A DNA stretch of 64,000 nt from Streptomyces musisoli (GTDB taxonomy: Bacteria; Actinomycetota; Actinomycetes; Streptomycetales; Streptomycetaceae), in NCBI RefSeq assembly GCF_016741855.1, contig NZ_JAERRH010000015.1, positions 116,640-180,639 on the forward strand, given 5' to 3'. How positions within the stretch are numbered: the first letter of the stretch is position 1; every line of letters begins with the position of its first letter. Of the stretch, positions 25,322 through 34,317 are shown in pieces. The position numbers were made by a program, and so were the translations under genes. The notes under the pieces were generated by a model. The model did not search any database and was not told the origin of the DNA. It was given only the letters and a program-made list of their open reading frames with translations.

Positions 25322-26628
25322 CGGCGCGCTCCCGTGGCTCGCCCGGTGGCGCGCGCGGCGACCCGCTCCACGGACTCGTCCGCGCGTCGGGCGAGGCCGA
25401 TCACTCCGGCGAGCCGCTCCACCGCTTCCGGTGTCGTCCAGTCGTCGCGTCGCAGTGAGGCGAGCACTGCCGCTGGGCCGACCAGGAGATCCGGGGCGCC
25501 GGTTTCCAGGGCCCGGACGACGACCGCCCATCCCGCCTCCCAGCGCTGCTTCGACGGCCGTGCCCCGACGGCGGCCACCACCGCCTCCAGCGCCGCCTGC
25601 CTCAGGTCGCCCCGCGCCGGCAGCTCGGCGGTGGCGGGATCGGCCAGCAGTGACTCCGGGTCGGGCAGGTCCATCCGGTCCAGATGGGCGAGGAGTTCGA
25701 GCCCCGGCCCGTCCCCCACCGCGCCCCGCACCAGCGACGCCAGTACCTCCCGGGAGACCGAGGCGGCCGTGCCGAAGGCCAGCAGGGTCATGGCCGCCTC
25801 CCAGCTGCGGGGCGAGGGCCAGGCACCGCCGCGCCGCGTCTCGGTGCTCGGCAGCCGGTGGATCAGTGTCGGCCGGGCCTCCAGGAAGCCGCAGACCGCG
25901 CGCCGGGCGTAGGCCACCGCTTCCGGCAGCCGCTGCGGCACGAGCCGGGGCAGTTCCGCCCGGGGCCAGACCCCGCCGAGGCCGCGCACCACCACCTCCC
26001 GGTCGTGCACCCAGTGCAGGTGCACGAACCGGTTGGCCAAGGGCGGGCTCAGCTCCCACCCGTCCGCCGCCGAGGCGCGCGGGTTGGCGGCGGCCACGAT
26101 CCGCACGCCCGGCGGCAGTTGCAGCGCACCGACCTTCCGCTCCAGGACGACCCGGAGCAGTGCGGCCTGGACGGCCGGGGTGGCGGTGGAGAGTTCGTCG
26201 AGGAAGAGGAGCCCCCGCCCGGCGCGGACGAGTTCCACGGCCCACTGCGGCGGCGCCATCGGCACCCCCTGCACCGCCGGGTCGTCGCCGACGATGGGCA
26301 GTCCGGAGAAGTCGGACGGCTCGTGGACGCTGGCGATCACGGTCGTGAGCGGCAGGTCCAGGGAGGCGGCGAGCTGGGTCAGGGCCGCGGTCTTGCCGAT
26401 GCCGGGCTCGCCCCAGAGCAGCACGGGCAGGTCGGCAGCGACGGCCAGGGTGAGTGCTTCGAGCTGTTCGTCGGGGCGCGGCTCCGTGGTGGTCGTCCGC
26501 AGGAGGGCCAGCAGGTCGCCGGCGAGGGCGAGTTGGGTGCCGGTTCCGGGCGCGGCCGCGGAGCCGGCTGCGGGCTCGTCGGCGGCCGGGGCTGGGGTGG
26601 GCAGGAGGGTGCTGGAGGTCATGGTCAT
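25318..26628 (-). CDS. MoxR-type AAA+ ATPase
   Basis: 436 residues from ATG 26628. Walker A GEPGIGKT at 73-80, Walker B GLLFLDEL at 139-146, sensor RIVAAANP at ~176-183, and PPLANRFVHL with the arginine-finger region. MoxR ATPases form ring chaperones that insert metals or remodel complexes together with vWA partners. Here it lies between an unknown 497-residue protein and the HExxH/vWA protein, coupled to the latter. Confidence 0.92.
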   Translation of the reverse strand: MTMTSSTLLPTPAPAADEPAAGSAAAPGTGTQLALAGDLLALLRTTTTEPRPDEQLEALTLAVAADLPVLLWGEPGIGKTAALTQLAASLDLPLTTVIASVHEPSDFSGLPIVGDDPAVQGVPMAPPQWAVELVRAGRGLLFLDELSTATPAVQAALLRVVLERKVGALQLPPGVRIVAAANPRASAADGWELSPPLANRFVHLHWVHDREVVVRGLGGVWPRAELPRLVPQRLPEAVAYARRAVCGFLEARPTLIHRLPSTETRRGGAWPSPRSWEAAMTLLAFGTAASVSREVLASLVRGAVGDGPGLELLAHLDRMDLPDPESLLADPATAELPARGDLRQAALEAVVAAVGARPSKQRWEAGWAVVVRALETGAPDLLVGPAAVLASLRRDDWTTPEAVERLAGVIGLARRADESVERVAARATGRATGARR

Positions 26629-26744
26629 CACCTGGGTATGGGGAGGGAAGGGAGCGGGCCGGGCCGTTCCCGATGTCGTGTGTGCAGGGCGCACGGCAGG
26701 CGCCGTTCGTGCGGAAGTTGGTTGCGGGCCGACAGGCGCGTGGG

Positions 26745-28238
26745 TCAGCGGTGCAGGCCGGTGCGGGGCCGGGCCCGGCTGGTCTGTTTGCGGTGCATCG
26801 CGGCGGGCGCACGGCGGTCGAGCCGGGGGCGGTGGTCCACCTCCGGGTACCCGGTGCCCGAGGCGTTGCGGTCCTCTCCCGCATCGGCGGCGGGGTGTTC
26901 GGCGACCAGGCCGGCGCGGAAGAGTCCGTGGTCGAGGCGGCGGGCCGCGGCCGACTCCAGCACCACCCGGAGCGGGCCGTCGCGCAGCACCGCCCCTGGA
27001 CCGAGCAACCCCTCGACCACGGTCAGCGCCCCCGTGATGTCACCGTGGCACAGCCGCTCCCGGACGGCGGGCAGGGCCTCCGGGCTGCGGTGGACCAAGT
27101 CGATCGCCCGCAGGCAGGGCAGCGCCGGACCGCCGAGCGCCACCAGCAGGTCCTCGCGGCGCAGTTCGACCGGGTCGTGATCGATCGCCGTGAGCACCCC
27201 GTCCCGCAGGGCGATCCGGTGGACCTCGCCCCGGCATTCCACCCGGTGCGGATCACCGGGCTCCGGGGCGGGGCCGGCCGCGGGTGCCGCGGCGAACCGG
27301 GCCAGTGCCGCGGCGACGAGGGGGTGCAGCCGCCCGGCCGGGACCAGCCCGGCTCGCAGCAGTTCCAGATCCGGGGGGATACGGGCCGCCGCCTCCGGCA
27401 GTACCGGAAGCGCGGCGATCTCCTGCTGCGGCAACGTCTCGCGCGGTGGCCGCAGCGACGGGGCGTGGCTGTCGTCGGGGGCGACGAGTTCGAGTACGGC
27501 GCGGTTTCGCGCCCCCAGTCGCACCGTGAACGCCCCGCGGGGGCGTCCCTCGGCTCGTAGCAGCAACTCGGCCTCGGCGGCCCAGTTCTCCACCGCCCAC
27601 GAGGCGTCGTGAGCGGCGGCTCCGGGTGCCGGGCCGGGGAGGACTGGGCGGCCGGCGACAAGGGACCGTGCGGAGGATGCCAGGGCCGGTGTCGCGTCTG
27701 CGCCGCACCTGCGCGCCAGTTCTCCGCTCCGCTCCCGGTCCCAGAGATGCCGGTGCAGGTCGAGGCGGAAACGCCGGTCGGGATGCGGGTGAGGATGGTG
27801 CGCGGCGGCATCGTCGCCGGGCCCCTGCCAGAGGGCCAGGGACATCCGCTGACCGGCGTCCGCCCGGACCGGTGGGGTCCGCACCACGAGTTGCAGGGGG
27901 GTGCCGCCCGAACTCCGGTAGTGGGCCAGGGCGATGGTGAGGCCGGGCCTCAGCCGCCCGTCCGGCAGGATCCGGGGCATGTGCCAGCGGAGCAGGTCGG
28001 GCGTCAGCCGACGCAGGTCCGTACGAAGGTGGTTGGTGACATCGGAGCCGTGGCGGTCGCGCACGGCACGGAGATCGAAATCGACGTCGATCCGAGCGGC
28101 GGCGCAGGCACCGGCCCAGTCACCTACGGCACGCCGTGCGGTCGCGATTTCGATCATGGACGGTGGCACGGCGTACTCGCGGACGCGCTGCCACATCAGG
28201 AGGCGGGGTGGAATCCCGTTCGCGGGGTGATGTGCCAT
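26745..28238 (-). CDS. Unknown protein, first gene of a MoxR/vWA set
   Basis: 497 residues from ATG 28238 (AAGG eight bases upstream; GTG 28244 also possible). I recognise no domain with confidence. The N-terminal part has PSMIEIATARRAVGDWAGACAAARIDVDFD; a middle segment PLRPPRETLPQQEIAAL-like is Pro-rich; the C-terminal part has CRGEVHRIALRDGVLTAIDHD followed by alpha-helical repeats and a basic tail. It precedes the MoxR ATPase by 116 bp on the same strand. Inferred: a dedicated partner or adaptor of the ATPase system, as similar unknown proteins occupy this place in other actinobacteria. Confidence 0.75.
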   Translation of the reverse strand: MAHHPANGIPPRLLMWQRVREYAVPPSMIEIATARRAVGDWAGACAAARIDVDFDLRAVRDRHGSDVTNHLRTDLRRLTPDLLRWHMPRILPDGRLRPGLTIALAHYRSSGGTPLQLVVRTPPVRADAGQRMSLALWQGPGDDAAAHHPHPHPDRRFRLDLHRHLWDRERSGELARRCGADATPALASSARSLVAGRPVLPGPAPGAAAHDASWAVENWAAEAELLLRAEGRPRGAFTVRLGARNRAVLELVAPDDSHAPSLRPPRETLPQQEIAALPVLPEAAARIPPDLELLRAGLVPAGRLHPLVAAALARFAAAPAAGPAPEPGDPHRVECRGEVHRIALRDGVLTAIDHDPVELRREDLLVALGGPALPCLRAIDLVHRSPEALPAVRERLCHGDITGALTVVEGLLGPGAVLRDGPLRVVLESAAARRLDHGLFRAGLVAEHPAADAGEDRNASGTGYPEVDHRPRLDRRAPAAMHRKQTSRARPRTGLHR

Positions 28239-28483
28239 CAGCACTCACCTTGCGCGAACGATTCCCCCAATCCGCATGAGGAGAAGTTCTTCATCTCCGG
28301 CATGGTAACCACACCGTGGACGATCTGTCTCCCGCTTAGTGATCGCCCCCTTCCGGAGCGGCGGCAGCGGCTGCGGCCGGTCCCACGGCTCGACCGGCAC
28401 GACGCACTGCGGCACGACGCACGGAAGCGGGCCCTCAACTCCACTGCGGCGCAGGGCATTCGGGAGCGTTCTACGCTACGGGG

Positions 28484-29134
28484 ATGATCAAGCCGATTGA
28501 ACTGGTGATATTCGACTGCGACGGGGTCCTCGTCGACAGCGAGCGCATTGCCGTCCGGGTCCAGGTGGCTCTCGGTGCCGAACTGGGCTGGCCGCTCACC
28601 GAGGACGAGGTGGTGGCCCGGTTCATCGGGCGTTCGCACGCCGCCATCCGCGAGCAGGTCACCGAGCGGCTCGGGCAGGCGACGGCCGCGGTCTGGGCGG
28701 AGCGGTTCGAGCGGTTGCACCGTGACGCGGTGGACACCGGCCTGACCCCGGTCGCGGGTCTGCCGGAAGCGCTGGACGAGATCACGCTGCCGACCTGTGT
28801 GGCGTCCAGCGGCACGCACGAGAAGATGCGCCACACCCTGGGCCGCACCGGCCTGTACGAGCGATTCGAGGGCCGGATCCACAGCTCCACGGAAGTGGCG
28901 CGCGGCAAGCCGGCTCCCGACTTGTTCCTGTACGCCGCCGAGCGGATGGGCGTCGCCCCGGCCGCGTGTGTGGTGGTCGAGGACAGCCGCCCCGGGGTCC
29001 AGGCCGCGCGCGCCGCCGGCATGCGCGCTCTCGGCTACGCCGGCGGACTCACCCCGGCGGAACGCCTCGAAGGCCCGGACACCGTCGTCTTCCACGACAT
29101 GCGCAAGTTGCCCACGCTGCTGCGCGAGATGTGA
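28484..29134 (+). CDS. HAD-superfamily phosphatase
   Basis: 216 residues. HAD motif I FDCDGVLVDS (Asp11 nucleophile, Asp13), motif II ASSGT, motif III Lys in RGKPAPDLFLYAA and motif IV VVVEDSRPGV. The cap is helical, as in phosphoglycolate phosphatase and beta-phosphoglucomutase relatives. It should hydrolyse a small sugar or organic phosphate. Single gene. Confidence 0.92.
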   Translation: MIKPIELVIFDCDGVLVDSERIAVRVQVALGAELGWPLTEDEVVARFIGRSHAAIREQVTERLGQATAAVWAERFERLHRDAVDTGLTPVAGLPEALDEITLPTCVASSGTHEKMRHTLGRTGLYERFEGRIHSSTEVARGKPAPDLFLYAAERMGVAPAACVVVEDSRPGVQAARAAGMRALGYAGGLTPAERLEGPDTVVFHDMRKLPTLLREM

Positions 29135-29198
29135 CGTGGTCCCGCGGCGTCGCTCCCGGAAACAGGGGGGCCGCCTGCCGCCCGCCTGCCCGGCCGGC

Positions 29199-29711
29199 TC
29201 ACGGGACGGGCTTCTCGAGCAGCGTGAACGACTTGGCCGTGCCACCGGGCTGGGGCTTGCCCTCCTTGTGGCCGACGACCCGGTAGCCGGCGCCGAGGTA
29301 GTACGCGGTCAGACGATCGTTGCCCGCCAGACAGTCGAGGCGCGACAGGGTGCGGCCCGCCTCGGCCACGCGGCGCTCGGCGGCCGTCAGGAGCTGTCGT
29401 CCCGTTCCCGGCCGGACGGCGGCATGGTCCACCATGAGGCGATGCACGTAGCCGGCCGTCGGGGGCTGTGGGCCCCAGGCCTCGGGGTCCTCCCACCACA
29501 GTTCCCAGGCCCCGACCGTACGGCCGTGTACTTCCGCGACCCAGATCTCCCCGTGCTCCATGATCCGGCGAAAGTGGTCCTCCTCCAGTTCGCCGGGCTG
29601 CCACTGGCCGGTGGTGCCCCGGGAGTTCATCCAGCGGGCGGCATCGTCGCGCAGGCGGACGAGGGTGGGAAGGTCGGCGTCGGCAGCCGTACGGAAGCGT
29701 ATGTCGTTCAC
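29199..29711 (-). CDS. GNAT N-acetyltransferase
   Basis: 170 residues, GTG start. FRTAADADLPTLVRLRDDAARW is the N-terminal motif, GYVHRLMVDHAAVRPGTGRQLL the acetyl-CoA binding motif, and LDCLAGNDRLTAYYLGAGYRVVG the C-terminal one. Acceptor unknown. No operon partner. Confidence 0.9.
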   Translation of the reverse strand: MNDIRFRTAADADLPTLVRLRDDAARWMNSRGTTGQWQPGELEEDHFRRIMEHGEIWVAEVHGRTVGAWELWWEDPEAWGPQPPTAGYVHRLMVDHAAVRPGTGRQLLTAAERRVAEAGRTLSRLDCLAGNDRLTAYYLGAGYRVVGHKEGKPQPGGTAKSFTLLEKPVP

Positions 29712-29803
29712 GAGCCGATCTTGGCATTGCGTCCGGCCGCGTCAAGCCGTGCGACGCCTCGGACGGCACGGGCCGCAGAGCCGCCACACCGGCTCCAGCA
29801 CCG

Positions 29804-31282
29804 TCAGCGCGTCCGCAGGCTGCCGCTGTACACGTCCGTGCGGTTCCGCGGAGCCCCGGAGTTGGTCTCCGTCAGCACTGCCCGTACCCCGTCGCCGGCT
29901 GCGGCCAGGCCCTGGTAGTCGCCGAGGAAGTAGCCCCCGGCGTCGGGCGCCTCCAGCCAGTCGAAGATCCGGGAGATGCGGCGCTCGGAGCGCAGGCGCG
30001 GGTCACCGTGCGCCAGAGTGGCCAGCTGGTAGGCGGTGGGCAGGGTGGTCGTGTTGCCGGGCTTGAGGAAGCGCAGGTCGTAGTAGGTGAGCGCGACGTT
30101 GCCCCGCTTCTCGACCGCGATCGACGGTGAGAAGGCCGGCACGCCCTTGGGACTGATGAGCGCCGGAGTCCGGCTCCAGGTGCGCCCGCCGTCGGTGGAG
30201 CGCACCAGTTGGACGGAGTCGTACGCGCCGCCGGAGAAGTCCGAGCCCTCGTAGGCCATGTACAGCGCGCCGGTCCGCGGATCGATGGCCGGGCTGGGCA
30301 GCGTGGACCCCGCGCGCAGTGTCTTGGCGGGGTCGTTCGGATCGACCTCCGGCACGGAGGTGTCCCGGGCCACGGTGGTCGGAGCGCTCCAGGTCTCGCC
30401 GCCGTCGGTCGAGGTCACCACGGCGTAGTGGGCCTCGATGACGGTGCTCAGGTCGGCGGAATGGGTGATCTGGTCGAAGAAGTCGTACAGCGTGCCGGTG
30501 CGCGGGTCGACGACGATCACATGGCCGATCGTCTGCGTGTCGGGCACGGCGCTGGTATCGACGAACAGGCGTGCCTCGCTCCAGGTGCGGCCCCCGTCCC
30601 GGGTGAGGGAGATGTAGCCCGGACCGTCGAGCGAGCTGGGGCCCGGAGGGTCGTTGTCGAGCCGGTCCCACACCTGGTAGGCCGTGCCCCTGCGGACCGG
30701 GTCGGCGGTGATGGAGGGCTTGTCGTTGAAGAACGGTTCCTCGTCGACGTGCGTGGTGGTGAGATTCCGCCAGGTGCGGCCGCCGTCTCGGGACGTGACG
30801 GTCAGGAGGGCGCTGCGCGTGCTCTTCGTGTAGTCGACGCCCTCGCCACTGGCGTAGACGGTGCCGTCCGGCCCGGTGCTCGCCCAGGGGTCGGAGGCCC
30901 GCTCGAAGTCCGCGCCGCCGGGGGCGCAGGCGCTGAAAGGCAGCGTGTTCTCGTGGAAGGTGCGGCCGTCCTTGGTCCAGGAGGCCGCCAGTCCGCGCGC
31001 GGCGCCGTCGGACCAGCGGTCCTGCTGGAACACGGTGACCACGCGGTTCGGATCACGCGGGTCGACGGAGAGGTACGGCTCGACCTCGGTGCCGGGGTAG
31101 ACGACGCTGTCGGGGGACCTCGCGCCGATGGTGCAGTCGGCGTACGGGTCACCGAAGGTCACCCTGTCCAGCCGTGCACCGCCGCGGACGTGGTCGGCCG
31201 CGGCAGGAGTCGTACCGGTGACCGCGGTGAGCAGGAGCGCGGCGCCGGCGGCAGCGGCGGTGATGGGCAGGCGTACGGGCAT
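29804..31282 (-). CDS. Secreted sialidase/BNR-repeat beta-propeller protein
   Basis: 492 residues from ATG 31282 (GGAG ten bases upstream). Signal peptide with cleavage likely after PAAADH-type AxA near residue 30. At least four Asp-box motifs (SRDGGRTW, TRDGGRTW, STDGGETW, STDGGRTW) define a six-bladed beta-propeller. Asp-boxes are structural, and I do not see the Arg triad needed to call a true sialidase, so it may bind or cleave another glycan. Exported to the cell surface or medium. Confidence 0.85.
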   Translation of the reverse strand: MPVRLPITAAAAGAALLLTAVTGTTPAAADHVRGGARLDRVTFGDPYADCTIGARSPDSVVYPGTEVEPYLSVDPRDPNRVVTVFQQDRWSDGAARGLAASWTKDGRTFHENTLPFSACAPGGADFERASDPWASTGPDGTVYASGEGVDYTKSTRSALLTVTSRDGGRTWRNLTTTHVDEEPFFNDKPSITADPVRRGTAYQVWDRLDNDPPGPSSLDGPGYISLTRDGGRTWSEARLFVDTSAVPDTQTIGHVIVVDPRTGTLYDFFDQITHSADLSTVIEAHYAVVTSTDGGETWSAPTTVARDTSVPEVDPNDPAKTLRAGSTLPSPAIDPRTGALYMAYEGSDFSGGAYDSVQLVRSTDGGRTWSRTPALISPKGVPAFSPSIAVEKRGNVALTYYDLRFLKPGNTTTLPTAYQLATLAHGDPRLRSERRISRIFDWLEAPDAGGYFLGDYQGLAAAGDGVRAVLTETNSGAPRNRTDVYSGSLRTR

Positions 31283-31420
31283 GCAGGGTCTCCTCTGGGC
31301 CTCGGCCGCCGGCGGCACCGCAGGTGTCGGGGCTGCGTCGGCGCAGGGTCATGCCGGAACGCCCGCAAGGAGGCTCCGCTCGATCTCTTTCGGCGTCGTG
31401 ATCGCTGGTCTTGATGGGCC

Positions 31421-31550
31421 GGACGGCGGAGTCCCGGGTGTGGCACTGTCACGGCTGCGCGCAGCCGCGGGCCGGCTCACGTCCGGGACGGCGGAGTCCC
31501 GGGTGTGGTGCCGCCCTGGCGACGCGCGGCCGCGGAGCGACTCACGTCCG
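31421..31550. repeat. 65-bp duplicated unit upstream of the BNR-protein gene
   Basis: GGACGGCGGAGTCCCGGGTG starts at 31421 and again at 31486, each followed by GC-rich sequence and ending CGGCTCACGTCC or CGACTCACGTCC. The rest of the 31283-31702 gap has no supported gene. Confidence 0.75.
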
Positions 31551-31702
31551 CGCCCATTTCGGCTCGCGCTGACGCCCCGTCAAGACACGCGGTCGGCCGA
31601 GGCCGGCGAGCTGCGGCTGCTCGCCGACGATCTTGCAGCAGCGCCGGACCCGGCACCTCGGCGGGAACGGCTCGGCTGTCACCCGGCGTCCGCGAGGACG
31701 GC

Positions 31703-32461
31703 TCACATCCCGGTCATGCCGCCGCCGGTGAGGCCCGGGGCCAGGGCCGGGACCCAGAAGACGGCGACGGCCAGGGCGATCGAGGCGATGCCCACGCCCC
31801 GGGCCACCAGCTGCCCGGCCGGAGCCAGTTTCTCGACGGTGATCACGGCGGTGAGGACCACCATGGCCCACAGGTTCATCACGCCGAACACCGCCAGCAG
31901 CGCCATCAGCGACCAGCAGCAGCCCAGGCAGAACACCCCGTGGTGGGCGCCGGCACGCAGATCGCGTGAGGGCCCCGGATACGAGGCGTAGCGCAGCATC
32001 ATCCCGAGCGGAGACCGGCATTTCGCCAGGCAGCGGTCCTTCAGGGGGGTGAGCTGGTAGACGCCGCTGACCGCGAACACGGCCGCGGCCACCGCGGTCC
32101 CCGCCTGCGGGGGAAGGTTCGCCGCCCGGCCCAGGCCGACGGACAGCGCGTACGCAGGCAGGCCCGCCGCGGCCCAGACGAGCACATAGGCGGCCGTGAA
32201 GACGGCCATGCGTGAGACGCGGTGCGCGGTGATGGTGCGTGCGTACAGGGCGGCGACGGCCGCCGTGGCGGGCAGCATCATCGCGGCGATCATCAGCGTC
32301 CACACGCCCAGGAAGAGGGGCGGGTTCAGGCCCATGGTGCCGGGCGTGGCCTCCATACCGCCCCAGCGCGTCACCAGCCAGACCCAGGCGGCGGCCGCCG
32401 CGACCAGCAGCAGCCCGGCGGGAGCCGTCCGGTGGCGGGCGACGGCCGGCCCGCCGCTCAC
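31703..32461 (-). CDS. DUF2182 membrane protein
   Basis: 252 residues with seven or so membrane spans. WTLMIAAMMLPATAA and, later, HHGVFCLGCCWSLMALL are the DUF2182 hallmarks, with conserved Met and Cys residues suggesting metal binding. The GTG at 32461 overlaps the stop of the DUF1326 gene (GTGA); ATG 32470 is an alternative. DUF2182 and DUF1326 genes are regularly paired; a shared role in metal handling is suspected but not established. Confidence 0.88.
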   Translation of the reverse strand: MSGGPAVARHRTAPAGLLLVAAAAAWVWLVTRWGGMEATPGTMGLNPPLFLGVWTLMIAAMMLPATAAVAALYARTITAHRVSRMAVFTAAYVLVWAAAGLPAYALSVGLGRAANLPPQAGTAVAAAVFAVSGVYQLTPLKDRCLAKCRSPLGMMLRYASYPGPSRDLRAGAHHGVFCLGCCWSLMALLAVFGVMNLWAMVVLTAVITVEKLAPAGQLVARGVGIASIALAVAVFWVPALAPGLTGGGMTGM

Positions 32462-33072
32462 GCGGACCATGTGAAGGGCGCCGAGTGGCCGTTGCCGCCG
32501 GTGAAGTCCCAGGTCCGGCCGTACACGCCGTTGCCCGTCGCCCGGGTGGAGCGGGCGATCGTCAGGGTGCTGCTCGCCGGGTGGAACATCCCGGTCAGAC
32601 CCATCACGGGACCGTCGTCGCCGTACTGCGGGGCGACCTGGTCCTCGATCTCGATGTCGATGGCGTCGCCGATCCGGACGGCGTGGCGGCGGCCTTCGTC
32701 GCGGTAGTCGATGGGGGTCCGCTCCACGCCGAGGACCTCGCCGATGAGCGGTGCCAGCGCCGCCATCGGCCCGCCGGCCTGGCCGGAGAAGACCTTGCCC
32801 AGCGCCTCCGCCTGACCGTCGTCGGCCGAGGCGTCGACGTACAGCGCCACCTGCCAGCCGCCGTCGGCCATCACCTGGGGCGCGTCGACGAAGACGGCGA
32901 CGCTGCGGTCGGACACGTCCACGCCGTCGATGTTTCCGTCGTCCACGTGGAAGGCCAGGGTCACCTGGCAGCGCTCGTGGTCGGCCGGCGCGGTCAGGCC
33001 GGAGGTGGTGCAGGGGCACACAGCGTCGCAGTTGCAGCTTTCCAGGTACGTGCCGTTCAGATTCCAGGGCAT
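32458..33072 (-). CDS. DUF1326 protein
   Basis: 204 residues. The start MPWNLNGTYLESCNCDAVCPC holds the family's clustered Cys residues, followed by RCQVTLAFHVDDGNIDGVDVS. No signal peptide. Translationally coupled to the downstream DUF2182 membrane protein, its usual partner. Confidence 0.9.
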   Translation of the reverse strand: MPWNLNGTYLESCNCDAVCPCTTSGLTAPADHERCQVTLAFHVDDGNIDGVDVSDRSVAVFVDAPQVMADGGWQVALYVDASADDGQAEALGKVFSGQAGGPMAALAPLIGEVLGVERTPIDYRDEGRRHAVRIGDAIDIEIEDQVAPQYGDDGPVMGLTGMFHPASSTLTIARSTRATGNGVYGRTWDFTGGNGHSAPFTWSA

Positions 33073-33455
33073 GGTTCCGTCTCCCTGTTTCGCGTCCCCC
33101 CGCGGGGAAGGGACAGCATCGGGAGGGTCCGTCCCGTGCCGGTGCCGCTCTTCTCCAGGCTATTCCCGACGCCCCCCGGTGCGCAGTCCGGAGGGCGGTG
33201 GCCCCGCCCTCACCGGGACCGGGGCAGGCACCGGATCATCTCTGTGTGGGGAGGATCCGTGCGAGAAGGCGGGTTCCGGCAGGCTTTCGTCGTACGGTCC
33301 GACTGTCCGGGGATGCGGTGGGGTCTGGCCCGCGTCGTGCACCTCGATGAGCAGGAGGTCCGCTTTCCAGGGGGAGCACGGCGGTCAGTCGGCTGCGGAC
33401 GCGCACGGCAGCGTTGGTCAGCAGTTCGAGGGACACCAGTTCGATCCGGGTGTCA
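33073..33455. other. Intergenic region with decayed sequence
   Basis: About 380 bp between DUF1326 and a subtilase remnant. The first ~60 bp hold the promoter side of the DUF1326 gene. Minus-strand frames such as SLELLTNAAVRVRSRLTAVL at 33370-33436 look protein-like but lack a start, and are probably remains of a gene. Confidence 0.35.
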
Positions 33456-33790
33456 TCACCACGACCAGGTGGTCGTACTGCGGGACGGACGAGGCGACGG
33501 GAGCAGCCGCGGGGCTGCCGGATAGGTGGCGAGCGGAGGGACGTGAGCGTGCGCGTCCTTGATCTTTCCGGCGGTGGCGCTGTCGATCAGCGCGGCCCGG
33601 ACGTCCCCGGGTGTGGCGGTGGGGTGGGCCGACAGCCACAGCGCGGCGGCGCCGGCGACGTGCGGGGCCGCCAGGGATGTGCCGGAGATGGTGTCGGTGG
33701 CCGTGTCACCGGTGTTCCAGGCCGAGGTGACGGAGGTGCCGGGGGCAGAAAGGTCGGTGCAGGGTCCGTAGTTGGAGCTGGAGCGCCGGG
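33456..33790 (-). pseudogene. Subtilisin-like (S8) protease, C-terminal fragment
   Basis: The frame reads SSSNYGPCTDLSAPGTSVTSAW and then SGTSLAAPHVAGAAALWL, which is the catalytic-serine region of S8 peptidases (Ser codon near 33677). The Asp and His parts of the triad, the signal peptide and the propeptide are absent: unrelated DNA begins near 33790. The 3' end also drifts into Pro/Ser-rich sequence. A dead remnant. Confidence 0.85.
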
Positions 33791-33921
33791 TGCCCTGCAT
33801 CGCCGCTCGATTTTCGTATCGGACGGCACGTGGGGTGGCCGAGCCGCTATCCTCCCGGTCGGGGATGGGGGGGATCGCTGCTGCTGCCATCACATCGTCG
33901 TGCCTTCAGGAGCAGTGCGTG

Positions 33922-34164
33922 ATGTACCGCCTCACCTACGACCCTGCCGCCGAGGCCGTCCACGGAGCCATGCCGGCCGTCGCGAGCGAGCCCCTCACGC
34001 TCGCGTTCGCCGCCGCCTGCCAGGATCCCGTCCTCGCGACGGAACCCTACGGTGAGGACGACGGTGTCATGCGGATGATCGTCACCGACCAGGCGTTCGC
34101 CGTCCTGCTCGTCGGACACGCACTCAAGACGATCAAGGTTCTACAGGTGACGTACCTCGGTTGA
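33922..34164 (+). CDS. Small RelE/ParE-like protein
   Basis: 80 residues from ATG 33922 (AGGAG nine bases upstream). YRLTYDPAAEAVHGAMP, then EPYGEDDGVMRMIVTDQAFAVLLVGHALKTIKVLQVTYLG, follows the beta-sheet/helix layout of RelE/ParE toxins and of actinobacterial relatives with the PYGEDDGxMR block. No antitoxin gene is adjacent, so it may be an orphan or a non-toxic member. Confidence 0.65.
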   Translation: MYRLTYDPAAEAVHGAMPAVASEPLTLAFAAACQDPVLATEPYGEDDGVMRMIVTDQAFAVLLVGHALKTIKVLQVTYLG

Positions 34165-34317
34165 CGGCACTGCAGGTGGCCGGCACCGCAGGTCGCCGGC
34201 ACCCCGCCTTCGTGACGACGTTCGCCGTGTGCCGAGACGGATACCAGGACGGTTCCGAGACGGGTGCCGAGACGAAGGCTTCGCGGCGGCGCAGAGCTCT
34301 GCGAGATGATTCGCGGC

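Noticed and set aside
29804..31282. True catalytic sialidase
   Set aside because: Only the structural Asp-boxes are evident; the catalytic Arg triad and Tyr/Glu pair could not be identified by eye, so it is called BNR-repeat protein.
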